From Laetiporus sulphureus 93-53 (taxonomy: Eukaryota > Basidiomycota > Agaricomycetes > Polyporales > Laetiporaceae), in the NCBI RefSeq assembly GCF_001632365.1, contig NW_024468575.1, positions 1-64,000 on the forward strand: a stretch of DNA of 64,000 nt, in the 5' to 3' direction. The translations under genes were made by a program, and so were the position numbers. Positions 34,689 to 46,074 of the stretch are shown piece after piece. Every line of letters starts with the position of its first letter. Position 1 is the stretch's first letter. The notes beneath the pieces were generated by a model. It had not been told where the DNA came from. It was given only the letters and a program-made list of their open reading frames with translations, and searched no databases.

Positions 34689-35644
34689 TCAAGATATCAC
34701 CTGACGATAATTTTGTACCTGTGCCCCATAACGGAGGTATCGAAACTCATGGTAACCCGGAGGCGGTTGCGCATCTTCAGGGATGATAGGGGGAGGGAAG
34801 GAACCATGATGATTTGAGTGTCGGTGCTCGTGGTAATAAAGAGTTGAGCTGCCTGCAGAGGGTAGGAGGCTTCTGACCCTGTAGTTGCGATCCCATTGCA
34901 TGGAATATCCAAGCGTCAATTGTCCGTTCACGAATGCGCCTACTGGTTGGGCTATCGTCGCGATCTGACCTAGCACATCCGACTAGCTATAATCAAACAC
35001 TACTAAATACGCATTATCTGCGACGAGCGCCTGCCATTGGCCTGGTGACACTATGTTGGGCAGCGGTGGAAACTGCGCCCACGGTGGAGGTACCCACGCT
35101 GGACCACCGTCTATGCGGGTGAAGGGAAGGGGTGGTGGAAGTGGGAGGGGGAATGCCGCAGCCGGCATAGGTACGTGCATTCCTTGTCCGCCAGCGTTCC
35201 CACCTCCATGTTGCATGCCCTCGATGTACACCATCCCCACTACTTGATGAATGGTGACATGCATCATACACAGTTTCACCGCTGACAGTATGAAGTAATG
35301 AATCAGATGTATATCGGTGGATTGCTGGCTTGGAAAGCACGACGAGGTCACCCTGAGTAATCTGCTGTACATCTGACAGTCCCTCAGATCATGTTATATG
35401 CCGAATGATGAGCACAAACCTTGCGATATGCAGGAGTGGATATGTTGGACTGGGGGTCGCCCCAGTCAACGGACCTGTCTGAAATAACCTCCCAACCTCT
35501 GCTTCCTATGTTGAATGAAGCAAATATATACAAACATTCAACATTCAACACGTCCATCATGTGATCATGAAGGGACCAAACATATGCAAATGTTTTTAAT
35601 GTATTTATAGGGGTGGGATCGCTACTGGGAGGCATTCCTCTCAC
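34689..35644 (-). CDS. hypothetical Pro/Gly-rich protein with an in-frame stop
   Basis: A minus-strand chain runs from a frame opening MRGMPPSSDPTPINTLKTF (35644) through small exons. It enters a long frame with a Gly-rich patch and PLPLPPPLPFTRIDGGPAW, then AYLVVFDYS, an in-frame TAG at 34983-34985, and then SDVLGQIATIAQPVGAFV to about 34689. The same frame stays open for 95 codons after the TAG, which suggests the stop is a recent mutation rather than the real end. I recognise no domain. The gene is divergent from the one starting at 35663, only about 20 bp away, so the two probably share a promoter region. Confidence 0.45.
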
Positions 35645-35662
35645 TTCCTTTCCAGACTTGCA

Positions 35663-36562
35663 ATGGACTCTTCACAGCAGGCAAATGTTGGACCAATGAG
35701 AAGCACTTCTGGAAAGGTGAGTGTAGGCTGTTGTACAAGCTGCAGTCAGCTGAACGGCGGATTATCTGCATAGGCGTGACATCGTCACACATCCAAGGCC
35801 GGTCCTGCTCAGCAACAGCGATCACCTATCACACGCGATGAGTTTGTTGAACTCTTTGGAGGGATGTACCGTTCGAATGCTGTGGCCATAGTGCATGTCT
35901 GCCTTCCTCATCTCGACCACACCAAGATGGACGACGTCGAACTGCTGTTCTGGGGCCGTTACTATGGTGCCTACCAAGGCTCCTTCAACAATTGGCTCGC
36001 ATTGATGAAGAGCAAGTTCAAGACTGGTAACAACACTGAGAAGCAAGCGAAGGAGAGGCTGCGGAAGCATGCGAAGGTGGTCCTCGACCAATCGATTCCC
36101 ATCTTTGGAGTAAGCGACTCCACTTGTTTCTCACATCATTCATCCCACTGATGCTCAACAAATCAGTGACCACCCACACCAGCAGACGAGGACATCCATT
36201 ACGTGCCAATCCTGAACACGAAGTTCACCATCCATGTCTGGGGCACAGGCATGGAAGCCTCTCACATGTACAACCTCGACTTCGTCAACAAAGCTACGTT
36301 GAAGCACATCCAACCTCCCCTCTCATGCCAGCTCTACACCATCCACTCACCAAACAAATGGTGGCTGCCTAATTTTTGCTGTGGGAAGGTTGAAATGGCA
36401 CCAGGGTCAGAGATGTATCAGGTGTTCAAAGGGGACTCATTCATGCTGAGTGTGGGTATAGACATGAGGGTGGTGTTCGATATACCGGTTCGACGTTCAC
36501 TGGTGAAGCCAGATTGGCTCCTGGGCACCACCACTGTCACTTTTACACATTCTATGACATAG
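35663..36562 (+). CDS. hypothetical element-borne protein
   Basis: Three exons join in frame: 35663-35716, 35798-36109 and 36191-36562, giving about 245 residues. The first encodes MDSSQQANVGPMRSTSGK. The second begins AGPAQQQRSPITRDEF and contains VELFGGMYRSNAVAIVHV and a basic helix (EKQAKERLRKHAKVV). The third has VPILNTKFTIHVWGTGMEA, HSPNKWWLPNFCCGK and ends TFTHSMT. I do not recognise the family, and no catalytic motif is evident. Clean splice sites and long open exons argue that it is functional. Its position inside the element makes it cargo or an accessory transposition gene. Confidence 0.6.
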
Positions 36563-37639
36563 TCGATTGTACCAGTTACGCACGCAGACATTTCGCTAAG
36601 TCTCCTACTCCTACGGCACCCTGTAATGCCGTCTTGTAACTGATAAATGAGTCTGTTATTTAATTGACATGTGAAAAATGGTGCACAGTAATTGCAGGCC
36701 AACTAGTTATCGATCACATGCATGGATGCGGCACGTCATTCAACAGTGAAGTAGGGAACGAGTGGGTTTGGTTTGTTCTGAAGTTAAATGCACATCAAGT
36801 GTCGCGCTCCTTGCAGCAAGGAAGATAGGGCCCCTGGCATGCAGTAGAGGATGTGGAGGGAGAGAATATGTATATGTACTAGTATTACAGAGACGGTACA
36901 ATAATAATGCTTGCTAAACAATGCTACATGCTTTTGCATTTACATCTGTCCTATTCTACTACACTACAAGGCGCACATGCTCACCGATGAGTCCATCTCT
37001 TCGATCTCGACATCGCCATCAAAATCCTCGTAGTCGACATCCATAGTGTCTCTAGCGCTCGTGGTTCAGTTGTGCCAGCCATCGAACTTGACTCGTCTCG
37101 CCGCCACAGATGCGACCAGAGAGGATCATGATGGAAGGTGAATTCAGCAGTTCTTGTTGGATCGCACAGTTGAGTAGCCGCGCAACGTCTGTTAGCCGAT
37201 CGACATGAGAGGTAAACATCACTCCTTCGCAATACTTTATCCATATGCGCATAATTGTTATTTTTTCGTCGGAGGGTCTGCGCAGGACTCTCAGTGAGAG
37301 AAACGCTTCGGTTCAGAAAATGCACATACCCGCCGACCGGCCGTTCTGGCAATGGCTTCACCATTTTTGCATTATGACTCTTACAGAAATGACGGTGTCT
37401 GCTGTGATGACCTCCCAGTCGACATCGACACATGTGGACTCGGGGACTCATCTGCCTTCGCATACCATGACAACAATCATCCTGCAATCAATCTGGACAT
37501 CTGGCACTGTTCAAAGATGTTGCACCAACCACGATTCGCAAATCATAGTGCATAATCGAACCAGAGACATTGATATTGATCATAGGAAAATATATACGAG
37601 GCACGTCATGACATAGTTGCTCCCAACCTGGTACCATTT
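36563..37639. other. element interior, weak ORFs
   Basis: A minus frame at 37052-37252 (containing VMFTSHVDRLTDVARLLNC) looks coding but has no recognised relatives or neighbouring exons. It could be a remnant downstream of the transposase. Otherwise nothing is supported. Confidence 0.4.
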
Positions 37640-40600
37640 TCAGTACTCCTGAAGAAGCAACTGTTGTTTTAGTTGTCGAAGCGAAGAGTGAAGCTTCACG
37701 AACTCACCTGCAGCAAGGGTTTCATCATGTAAGTTTCATCATCCCATGTTTGACGGATCACATGACATATCCTGCATGTCAACGAGATTGTTTCAATCCT
37801 CTTATCGAGGGTTTTCGACCATATACTGGCTCCAAAGTCGGGATAATCCATAAAGGGATCAAAGGTCATAAGTGGTTTTATCATGTACCTGTGTACTGCC
37901 AATATAACGTGCATATGCGGCTTCTCTTCAGTATAATCAGCTGCCCAGATGGAGAATATGGACCGTACAACTCCTCGCACCATGTCCACACCTACATCTG
38001 GCTCGTAGAATATGAGACTATTCGACTCTCTGCAATGATACGTTGAATATTGAATTCCGTGGATTTTGTAACAGCTGTGCTTGATAACTCTGAACCCCAT
38101 TTGCCAGTTTTGCAGCTCTGAACATAGTTTGCATGTTACATTGGACAACACAGTATAGATGTCCAACTTGAGCTCGTCCCATTTACTCCGGTCTGTCACA
38201 ACGGATCGAAGTGCTTCATTCTCACCAAACGTGAGAAATTCATTGAGGCTTGTTTTGTAAGTTCCACGCCCATCATCCTGGTAGTTTAGCTCGACAATTG
38301 ATGTGCAACCCTTAAGCACTTGCGGGCAATCCGCTCGCTTCAAACAAGCCTTGAGGTTAGCTGCAGCGCAGAATGATTTGAGCATTGTTTTCTCTAGCTG
38401 CCCTGTTCTGTTTTGTGAGCATGCTGGCATCTAATTACATTCTTATAGACGAACCTAGTTTTCTGTTGGTGTTGGTCTATTGCAGGACCCCTATGATTCT
38501 CTCGAAAGGAAACATCCACCAGCCATGTACCGGTCCGAACCACAGCAAGAAATCACCCAAATGGAGTGACATATGGTGATTTGGCCGTAAGGACTTCTCA
38601 GGGCGTAAAACCTGAACAGTAGACAGATAAGCGAACATATACATCATATACTTATCCTTATGCTCCTGAGATGTGCAATAAGACGTTGCTTGTCGAACGG
38701 CACATGCAAGCAACATGGTAGATTGAGCCATTGCTCAACGCGCACTGCTGTCGGCATTGTCATCCACAGTGTTGCAATATCATTGCTTCATCAATGAAAC
38801 TGGTATTTCAAATTCTAGCACCGCTTTCCATTGGTCTGCTTTCAACTTTCTGTGCGCTTTCATTCCAATGTTTGGAGGCGGCCCTCCTGAATACGTTGGA
38901 CGTGTTGTAAGTGCTATATCTGTTTGAAGATTCCTGAGATCTTGTTGAGTAAAGTCGATGGATTTCTCGTTTACCGAATCTGCCAAATGCATGGTCCGAG
39001 GAGCAATAGTTGATACCTCTAGTAAGCCATGTCCTACTATCAAAGCAGCAGGGAGATTCATTGCTGTGTGTGCAGCAGTCGTTGATGCTTTCACGGGTGG
39101 GTTGGGTTGTAGATATCTCTCAGAGGCGGAATGGTCATTGCGATGGTTTAATGGTATGCAGGCACAGTGTACGCACGAGCAATGTGTCTGCCAAAACTCT
39201 CTTTCTTGGTTGCTTGGTGGACTTCCGGAACTCTTGATCAATACCCCTCCTTCAACAAACCAGTTGTAAAGCTGCCTTTGACTTGCGTTGTAGCTTTTTG
39301 ACAGTTGGGTTGCTGCACAAGAGCTTCTCAATCTTGGCCACCTCTCGAACAACTGTTTGATCGTCCATCTCATCTGTGCCAAAAGCGTTACACTCAATCA
39401 AATCATCGGCATCGTGGATGTAGCAGTCATTCACAGGGATTCCGATGCCGACAATGGTGTGGAAATGATACTGCACAACTCCAAGAAAGAGATTGTGCAT
39501 GGAGTCGACGACCGTGCCACGTATTGGATCCCAATATGGAAGCCTCATTAGTTCAGACCACCGCACGCCATTTGCACGGAACAAAGTCTTTTGTTTGGTC
39601 TTGGTCAGTGCATCACGCCACTCCTCTGCGAGTTTGAGGACGTCCTTTCGAGTTTTCATGGTCCAACTGCTCATGTCGATGTTATTGATATCTTGCTTGA
39701 GCAAGCAGCACATCGCACAGAAGTGAGTTGCTGAATGACTGGCAAATCCCAACACTTTTCTTCCACCAGGGAGGTCGGTGATGACTAACGCAAGCGCAGA
39801 ACGTGAGCATCTCCCACGGGGAAATTTGTGTGTCCTTGTAAACCAGGTCCCATCTTCCCAAGACATGATTAGTTTATCCACAAGAGGATGGAGGAAGTGG
39901 TTGATCTCTTCTTTGGATGGCTCACGTGGCCCAGGAATGATGCCCATCAGATAAATGTTCTCCGCGGCATTCCGTAGACTCGGGGGCAAGAGCAGGCAGC
40001 ACATGACGATAGACCCCACTGAGGCCGATCTGCCTGCAATTTTGTTCAGATAGGGGTTGAACCAATCTACAGATAGATCCCAGAGCAGCCTGAGCTCATT
40101 TCCGGATGTCCCCATGAACAGTTTTCCATCCTTATCCTTCAGTTCGTGTACCATTGTGGCATCCCGAATATCATACAGGTGATGAGCTCGTACGACTTTC
40201 TCTCCAAGCACCAGTGCATCTTCAATTCCTGGTCGGCAAAGCATGCTCCCGACAAATGTATCGAAATCTTGCATCATGAATGGTCGGCGCAGTACTCGCA
40301 TGCTCTCATCAGCATGGACACTGTGATGTGTGAGTTTTGAATTACATGGGGCACTTTTGGACCATCTTTAAAATTGGCAGCGTGCTGGATAGACGGGAAC
40401 ACTGGAGCAATAAGAGGGCTCATATGTCACTGAACACGTCAGACATACAGCGTAAGTGGTCGTTACAGGATCCAAGTGGAATGCCTTCCGCACGCTTCGT
40501 ATGTCCGAAGGGAAATGTTTCAGGACCTTCTTTTCCTGCAGTGTTGGACCACCGTTCTGTTGCAGTGCAAACTCCACTACTACCTTGAACATGTGCAAGG

Positions 40601-41737
40601 TGAAATTGCAAGACCTCCATGTGACTCACCCAAGAAGATGGAGAATGAGCGCTGTGAAGACCGTGTGAAGTAGGATGGGATGTATACAGTTTAAGGGATT
40701 GGTGAAATGTTTTGCTATTGATAACAGTAAGTTACGTGAGCATGTGCTATGCAGACTCCATTACTCACCGATATCCACAACACGAACGCTAGAAGTCATC
40801 ATAATGTCAGATACAAGTCCCTCGACTTGCAATCGTCTCATTTTCAGCTGCTCGTGCTGCTCCGTTAACCGTTGCATCATTGCATTTTGCAATAGGTGAG
40901 CTGCAGAATCCATCGACCATGGACCCATGCCAGTGACGAGGTCAATTATCTCCAAAAACCATCGCTCTTCCTCCCGCAATTGCACTGATGCCTCGAAAGC
41001 TTGTTTGCTATTCACTGCGGAATTCATCCCCTTGTCAAACCACTCGGAGACTGCTTGGATATGCAACTGAAGCTCGATGTCCAGTAAGAAGTGTTGTGTA
41101 CTCCTGAGAGCCTTGATTACTTGCAACGGTTGGATCGGAGTCACGAACGAGGAAAGCAGAGGATGTGACAGCTGGATCAGAGCCGCCAACGAGGGAAGCA
41201 GAGGATGTAATGGCTGGATCAGAGCCACCAACGAGGGAAGCAGAAGATGTAATGGGAGAGTCACCAATGATGGAAGCAGAGAGCGGAGGGGAATTAGCCA
41301 CATTAATGCTTTTGCTCTCTTCGATGCCTTTGCCCCTACCCTCCTCCCTACCCTCTTCTATCTTCCATCTGCTCCAGATTCCATTTGATTGAGCATCCTC
41401 CAGGAAATGCAAAGGGCCCACTTTCAGTGTCTCAGCAAAGACACGTTCCATTAAATTTTCAACGGTCGCTGACGGCCAGTCATCTCGATGTCGAATACTA
41501 GAATTAGTTGTGTTGCTCTGCGAGATCCATCTGTATCAGTCAGGATGACTGTGACTTCTCTTGTTCTCTTACCTGTTCAACCTCTTCAACTTCCCGATCC
41601 CGTTGCTTATGCTCTCTATAAGAACTGTAGTCAATATGTTCTCCACCACATCCATAGGTCCTGCAATTACATGAAAAGCCTCGTTGCCCCTGTACTTGCG
41701 ATGGAACGAGGTTAACGGGGACATCGTACCTCTGCAT
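37640..41737 (-). CDS. Tnp2-type transposase (Plavaka, CACTA-related)
   Basis: This is a multi-exon DDE-type transposase, the nuclear enzyme that cuts and moves the element. Starting at ATG 41737 there is a C2H2-like N-terminus (CNCRTYGCGG...YREHKQRD). A Ser-rich linker built of 16-residue repeats (41110-41290) follows. Next come KHFPSDIRSVRKAFHLDPVT with a CLTC cysteine pair (about 40370-40530) and the core: WDLSVDWFNPYLNKIAGR, IPGPREPSKEEINHFLHPL, LPGGRKVLGFASHSATHFCA, RWSELMRLPYWDP and VDSMHNLFLG (39250-40300). NIGMKAHRKLKADQWKAV lies near 38830-38880, and RPNHHMSLHLGDFL...FGPVHGWWMFPFERIIGVLQ near 38480-38610. A C-terminal block (37696-38430) has the family's SLIFYEP and DPFMDYPDFGASIWSKTL. 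The stop is at 37640 or, if the last intron is not used, about 37696. No obvious nonsense codon was seen in core exons. Confidence 0.85.
41110..41290 (-). repeat. 48-bp coding repeat in the transposase linker
   Basis: Three to four diverged 48-bp units each encode a GGSDPAITSSASLV-like 16-mer. They sit between the zinc-finger-like N-terminus and the Tnp2 core, so length changes here would leave both folds intact. Confidence 0.7.
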
Positions 41738-42501
41738 GGACGACTCCAGTGAGGTAGACAAAGTAGGTGGACATAGGTGAATGAGTTCCACATGTCCAGA
41801 GTATGGTAATGGTCTAGATCCTCCAGGCATCAGAAAAGCAGGCTCTCTGTGCACAAGTTCAGCCAGGGCGATTGGGTAGATGGTGCTTATTGTCTGATAT
41901 CACCCGAAGTGAGCATTCCATATCATCTGTTCTTTTTTAACCTTCTCTTTTTAACACCCGAAGTGAGCATTCCATTATCGTCTGTTCTTTCTTTCCATTT
42001 TATTCAACACTAGAACACACCCAAAAAATGTATATCCATCGCAAAACACAAAAGTTGAATACGATATGAAAGCACAGCTAAGCTGAGCTCCCTCTACGGA
42101 CATGTCAATCTACTTCGCAAAGACCGCAAGTTTGTATGTACAGCTGTAGTCGAAGACATTCCTGCACGAACTTGCGAGGATGTTTGCGAGGTTTGTCGAG
42201 TGGGTGGTGTTGATGTCGAGATCGCCGCAGAAGTCGTCAGAGTCATCATTGAGCCTGTCGGAGTTGTTACCGAAAATTCAAGACACGATCGCACCACCGG
42301 AATGCAGGAAGGCTTGATGTATTGAAAGAGGTGCGCTATAAGGTTTTGCCTTATCGAAGGAAGCGGGATTCGCACTGGCCGCGGAATATGAGATACCTTC
42401 AGATTGGGTGCAGGGCCTGGCATAGAGCTACAGACATTTTCAGAACGCGGCGTGTCATCTTCAGAACGCGGCATGGAGCACGCAATGTCTTCGGAAATGC
42501 T
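41738..42501. other. spacer between transposase and kinase genes
   Basis: Includes the direct repeat at 41902-41991. A minus frame at 42094-42474 is Pro/Ser/Thr-rich (PSIRQNLIAHLFQY; TTPTGSMMTLTTSAA) and is not recognised. Confidence 0.4.
41902..41991. repeat. short direct repeat
   Basis: CACCCGAAGTGAGCATTCCA, then TATC-TCTGTTCTTT, occurs twice about 55 bp apart, separated by a T-rich spacer. Confidence 0.7.
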
Positions 42502-44519
42502 TCATGGGTTCTTCAACTTGTTGATTGCATCGTCCAGAATTGCCATGAAGCGATCGTAATCACGACGTGCTTGATTCAGCCTGGCCTGCACTTTGAGCTG
42601 TGGAATTGGAATCTTTTTCAATCTCGCCTGCGCAACATTGTCAAGGCGCGGGGCAAAAAATCCAGCCATCCTTTCCGAAACCTCGTTCCACACATCTTGC
42701 ATGTAAGATAAGGTCTCCCCACCTCGATATCGAAGGAGAGTCATCTTGTTGTGTCCACAGTTGACCGGATCCATAGAGAAATCCCATTCTTTGAAAGGAG
42801 CAATCTGCGAGATGGGGACAGGCTGAGGATCCTGTGTTGGCCCCCTGTAGTGTGGTGCAGTAATATGCGAAGACATAATAGAATGACTCGAGGTCATCCA
42901 GGTGATCATGGGGGCCAAGCAAAGAGATGTTATCCATGTCAGTCCACAGCACCTTCACTGATTGAAAAATGCATGTGCCCTGCATCGATGAGGGTGTGAG
43001 TAGATGCATTTGGGTACACAGACGAATATCCTCACTATTCGCAGGTCACCTGCCATTGCTCTGCCAACCGTCCACAACTTGTGAACGTCGGCTGCTAGAT
43101 CCATGTCGATGAGTTTTCCAGTATTGTATGCCATGTCAGTATCGAAGTACATTAGATTATTGATGCTAACATCGCGATGGAGGATACCTTGCTGCAATAG
43201 CAAGTTCTTGTGTCCTGAAGGATGGCTCTTCAGCAAGAAGATCACGAGCATCTATTACATGACTTACCGTTGACGCAGTCACAAAATGCGATGAGAAATG
43301 CCAAGGGAGTAGGCGCGCACGACAGTGGCCCATTGTATTGCTTGAGGAGGATTTGGCACCAGATACGATCAGAGGAATACGTTGAGATGGGGCCATCGCC
43401 TTTGTCGTTTATGATCGTGATTGGAAATAAATGATGTTCAACGAGCAATTCCGATCCACGTGTGTCAGAAATCCTTTCTCCTTCCCTGTATGCCGCAATC
43501 TGCCTGACTCCATTGACATCTAAGGCATGCAATAACATCTCTGCCTCCAAAGATCTACCCGCTGCATGCCAGTAATCTTTGAGAACACATGTGAAGTTGT
43601 CATCTTTGATGACCCTGAACCAACAAGTCATCCCACATGATCAAACAGCGCAGTTACGAGTCCAATGTGTCACCGTCATTTCAAAGGTGCTTTCTCTGAG
43701 GCGCGTATTCCAGAAGTCAATGTCCACGTCGTTCCTGGGGGGGACTAGGAAATTCTGCAGTTGGATGGTGGCCCCGAGGTCATGGCCTGGCACTGGCCTC
43801 AGTACAATATCTGGATCCCAGCTGAGTGATTTGTCAGACCAAAAGAGCATCAGTATTGCGAGGATGAGGATATGATAATTTCCGCGGTCGCTGAAATTGA
43901 TCAAGTCTGTATACCAACCGCCACTTTTGTCAAAACCATAGATCCGTATTCGGTTTTCTGTCATAATGAAAGATATCACGAAGTGGTGGTCGTGTTGTTC
44001 TATGAGCATTTGATGTGCATAAATGCCCATTTGTAGCCCATGGCACTCCGTTCTGATTGCACAATCTAGCTTGATATTGACAGCGGTGCGTGAATGGCAG
44101 TAACGGGGGATTGATACATCGCAACACGTTGGACACCGGTCATCGAGCACCATGATATCCAGGGAGGTGTGTAAAGGTGACGACTCATGACCCAGATGCA
44201 CGTCATGCACATTCTGCGCACATTCCCTGAGCTTCCCTGGTAAGGCTTTGCTGAAGTGGCACCTGACAGTTTCGATTACTCCAATGAAGGGCGCATATAA
44301 CTCGGACTCCCGTGCGAACTGTCTGTCCAACACCATCCATCCATTCTTGCAGGATCTGTTCATGAATGTGTTCACCCGCTGATGAAGAGCTGTCTGCTCT
44401 AATTGAGTAAGCCCCTTCTCAAGCCAGCACCACAATATCGTTTCGACTTCGACCTTATTTTCCACACTCATCCATCCACCCAGCTCATGCTCCAGCTCTA
44501 ATGTGAGCTTGTCAACCAT
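42502..44519 (-). CDS. FunK1-type fungal protein kinase, transposon-borne
   Basis: This is a member of the Agaricomycete FunK1 kinase family (atypical Ser/Thr kinase fold). ATG 44519 opens MVDKLTLELEHELGG. A long N-terminal domain contains SKSLSWDPDIVL-like family text (WSDKSLSWDPDI). VTCW-like FRVIKDDNFTCVLKDYW (about 43560-43620) carries the ATP-site lysine region. GILHRDVSINNLMYF (about 43135-43190) is the catalytic loop HRDxSxxN, and LIDMDLA replaces DFG, as is usual in FunK1. HDHLDDLESFYYVFAYY (about 42850-42900) is the FunK1 C-lobe signature. The gene ends at TGA 42502-42504. Odd: an in-frame TGA at 43641-43643 separates two halves in the same frame, before MTCWFRV. Either the gene carries one nonsense mutation, or an unusual intron removes it. 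The kinase's role inside a transposon is unknown. Confidence 0.8.
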
Positions 44520-45489
44520 TATAGGTCATTGGATATCGGTGAAGGCAGACGATGGTCCACGTGGGGTGCTTTTGACTTCAACGGGTGCCGTAGTGGGAAT
44601 TAACCTTCTCGCCCTTCTGCCAATGTGGCCCGACGTCATTTCCGAAGCCTTCGAATTAAGTGGATGTACTGGCAAAGCTCCTCTGTATGTGAGAGCTTCA
44701 GGTCTAGAGCTCGGACTGCTGTTGCGAGTGTTGTGAGTGCTCGGTCTGCGCGAGTTTGACATGTTTGAGAAATGCTGTCATATATTGATTGCATTAGGAA
44801 ACATACTGAGGCATGATATGATATGGAAATCAGTGAGGATGTTGATGAAAATGCATTGGATGAACAGTCAAGATGTCAGGCCAGGACCTCGTGAGGTATT
44901 TAATTGTCACGTGGCCGTCCAGCCTGCGCTAGCCTGATGTTCGAAACGCGACGCATACGTACGCATTCCTCACGTGCCGTATAGTTAGATATTTTGCATT
45001 CCGGGTTCACACGTGGCTGAAATTTTCTGAAAATCCCTGAGTATCATCGCTACAGCCGCGTGCTGTAACGACGACAGATCTAAATAGCGGCCCGTACTGC
45101 ATACGTAGGGCTTGGGCGTAATGCGAATACTCTCAGAATTGGAGATAACTATCGGCATCTGTTGTCCATATAGTGCATTAATTCAGCTTCAAATCTGAAT
45201 ATATTTGTTTCTATGATTTTTGTCCTTCGACGCTTAGCAGGTCCTGACGACTGTGGGTGACAGTGGATGGCAGTAAATTGGCGGTACTGGATGACGACGA
45301 AATTTATGGCACTGTGAATGGTATAGCCCGAACTTGCATTTCTAGCTCCTGGATGACTAGAAGGGCACGGTGAGTGTCGGTGAGAGGACAGAAAAGGGGC
45401 TGCGTGCGCAATGGACTGGCCCATCCATTCTTCAGCAAATGATAGGAGATGACATGATTTGCGACAGCTCTGTCTGACCAACTTTCCTT
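44520..45489. other. spacer left of the right terminal repeat
   Basis: A minus frame (44526-44762, Ser/Pro/Arg-rich) is in frame with the kinase start but separated by TGA at 44526-44528. It may be 5' leader or a lost N-terminal extension. At 45239-45272 there is a GGTCCTGACGACT motif that recurs near 58597 and 59006. Confidence 0.45.
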
Positions 45490-46043
45490 TCATCCATTCA
45501 GTGCAACTCGCGCACTGAGATTCGATTGCTCAATTCCCTCGTCAATGCTTCCGCAGTGACTTCGAAGGCATTCACGGTGATGGTCTGCAGTCTTGCTCCT
45601 CCGGATTGCTGTTGTTGGTGCTGCAAAGCTGTACGGTCACATATTCCTCGTCATATGTTGCAGGCAAAGGCGTGAGATCGAACATCGACAACTGCTAGAA
45701 AGCAGGTGTGGAGGAAAGATCAGTCAACATGCATGTCTCAACTCCTAGAAATCTGTTATGCACCCTACGATTCCTTTCAGGCGCTATCCATTTCATGTCT
45801 CTGAAGGGTGAATGGAACTCTGGCAGCCAACGGTGCTAAATGATCGTGAACATCTATGAAGATGGTGAAAGGTGCGAACCTTAGGCGACATTGTTAGCAT
45901 CCCGTTTCTGCTTTTGACTGAAGCCTTCACATCCGATGTTCGCAGAGACTTCGCGTATGCTCGACCCATTCAACGACCATTCCCTGTGCCGATGACGTTC
46001 TTAACTGAAGCGTTCACATTCACGTTCGCATCCATTATAGGTT

Positions 46044-46074
46044 CATCACAAATGTGATGCTGCAGTACTGCAGC
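46044..46074. repeat. two adjoining perfect palindromes at the insert junction
   Basis: CATCACAAATGTGATG (46044-46059) and GCTGCAGTACTGCAGC (46059-46074) share one base. They mark the place where similarity to the other terminal repeats stops. Confidence 0.8.

Noticed and set aside
42094..42474. Pro/Ser/Thr-rich minus frame as a kinase C-terminus
   Set aside because: The FunK1 C-lobe text ends at its own stop at 42502, and no splice join to this frame was found.
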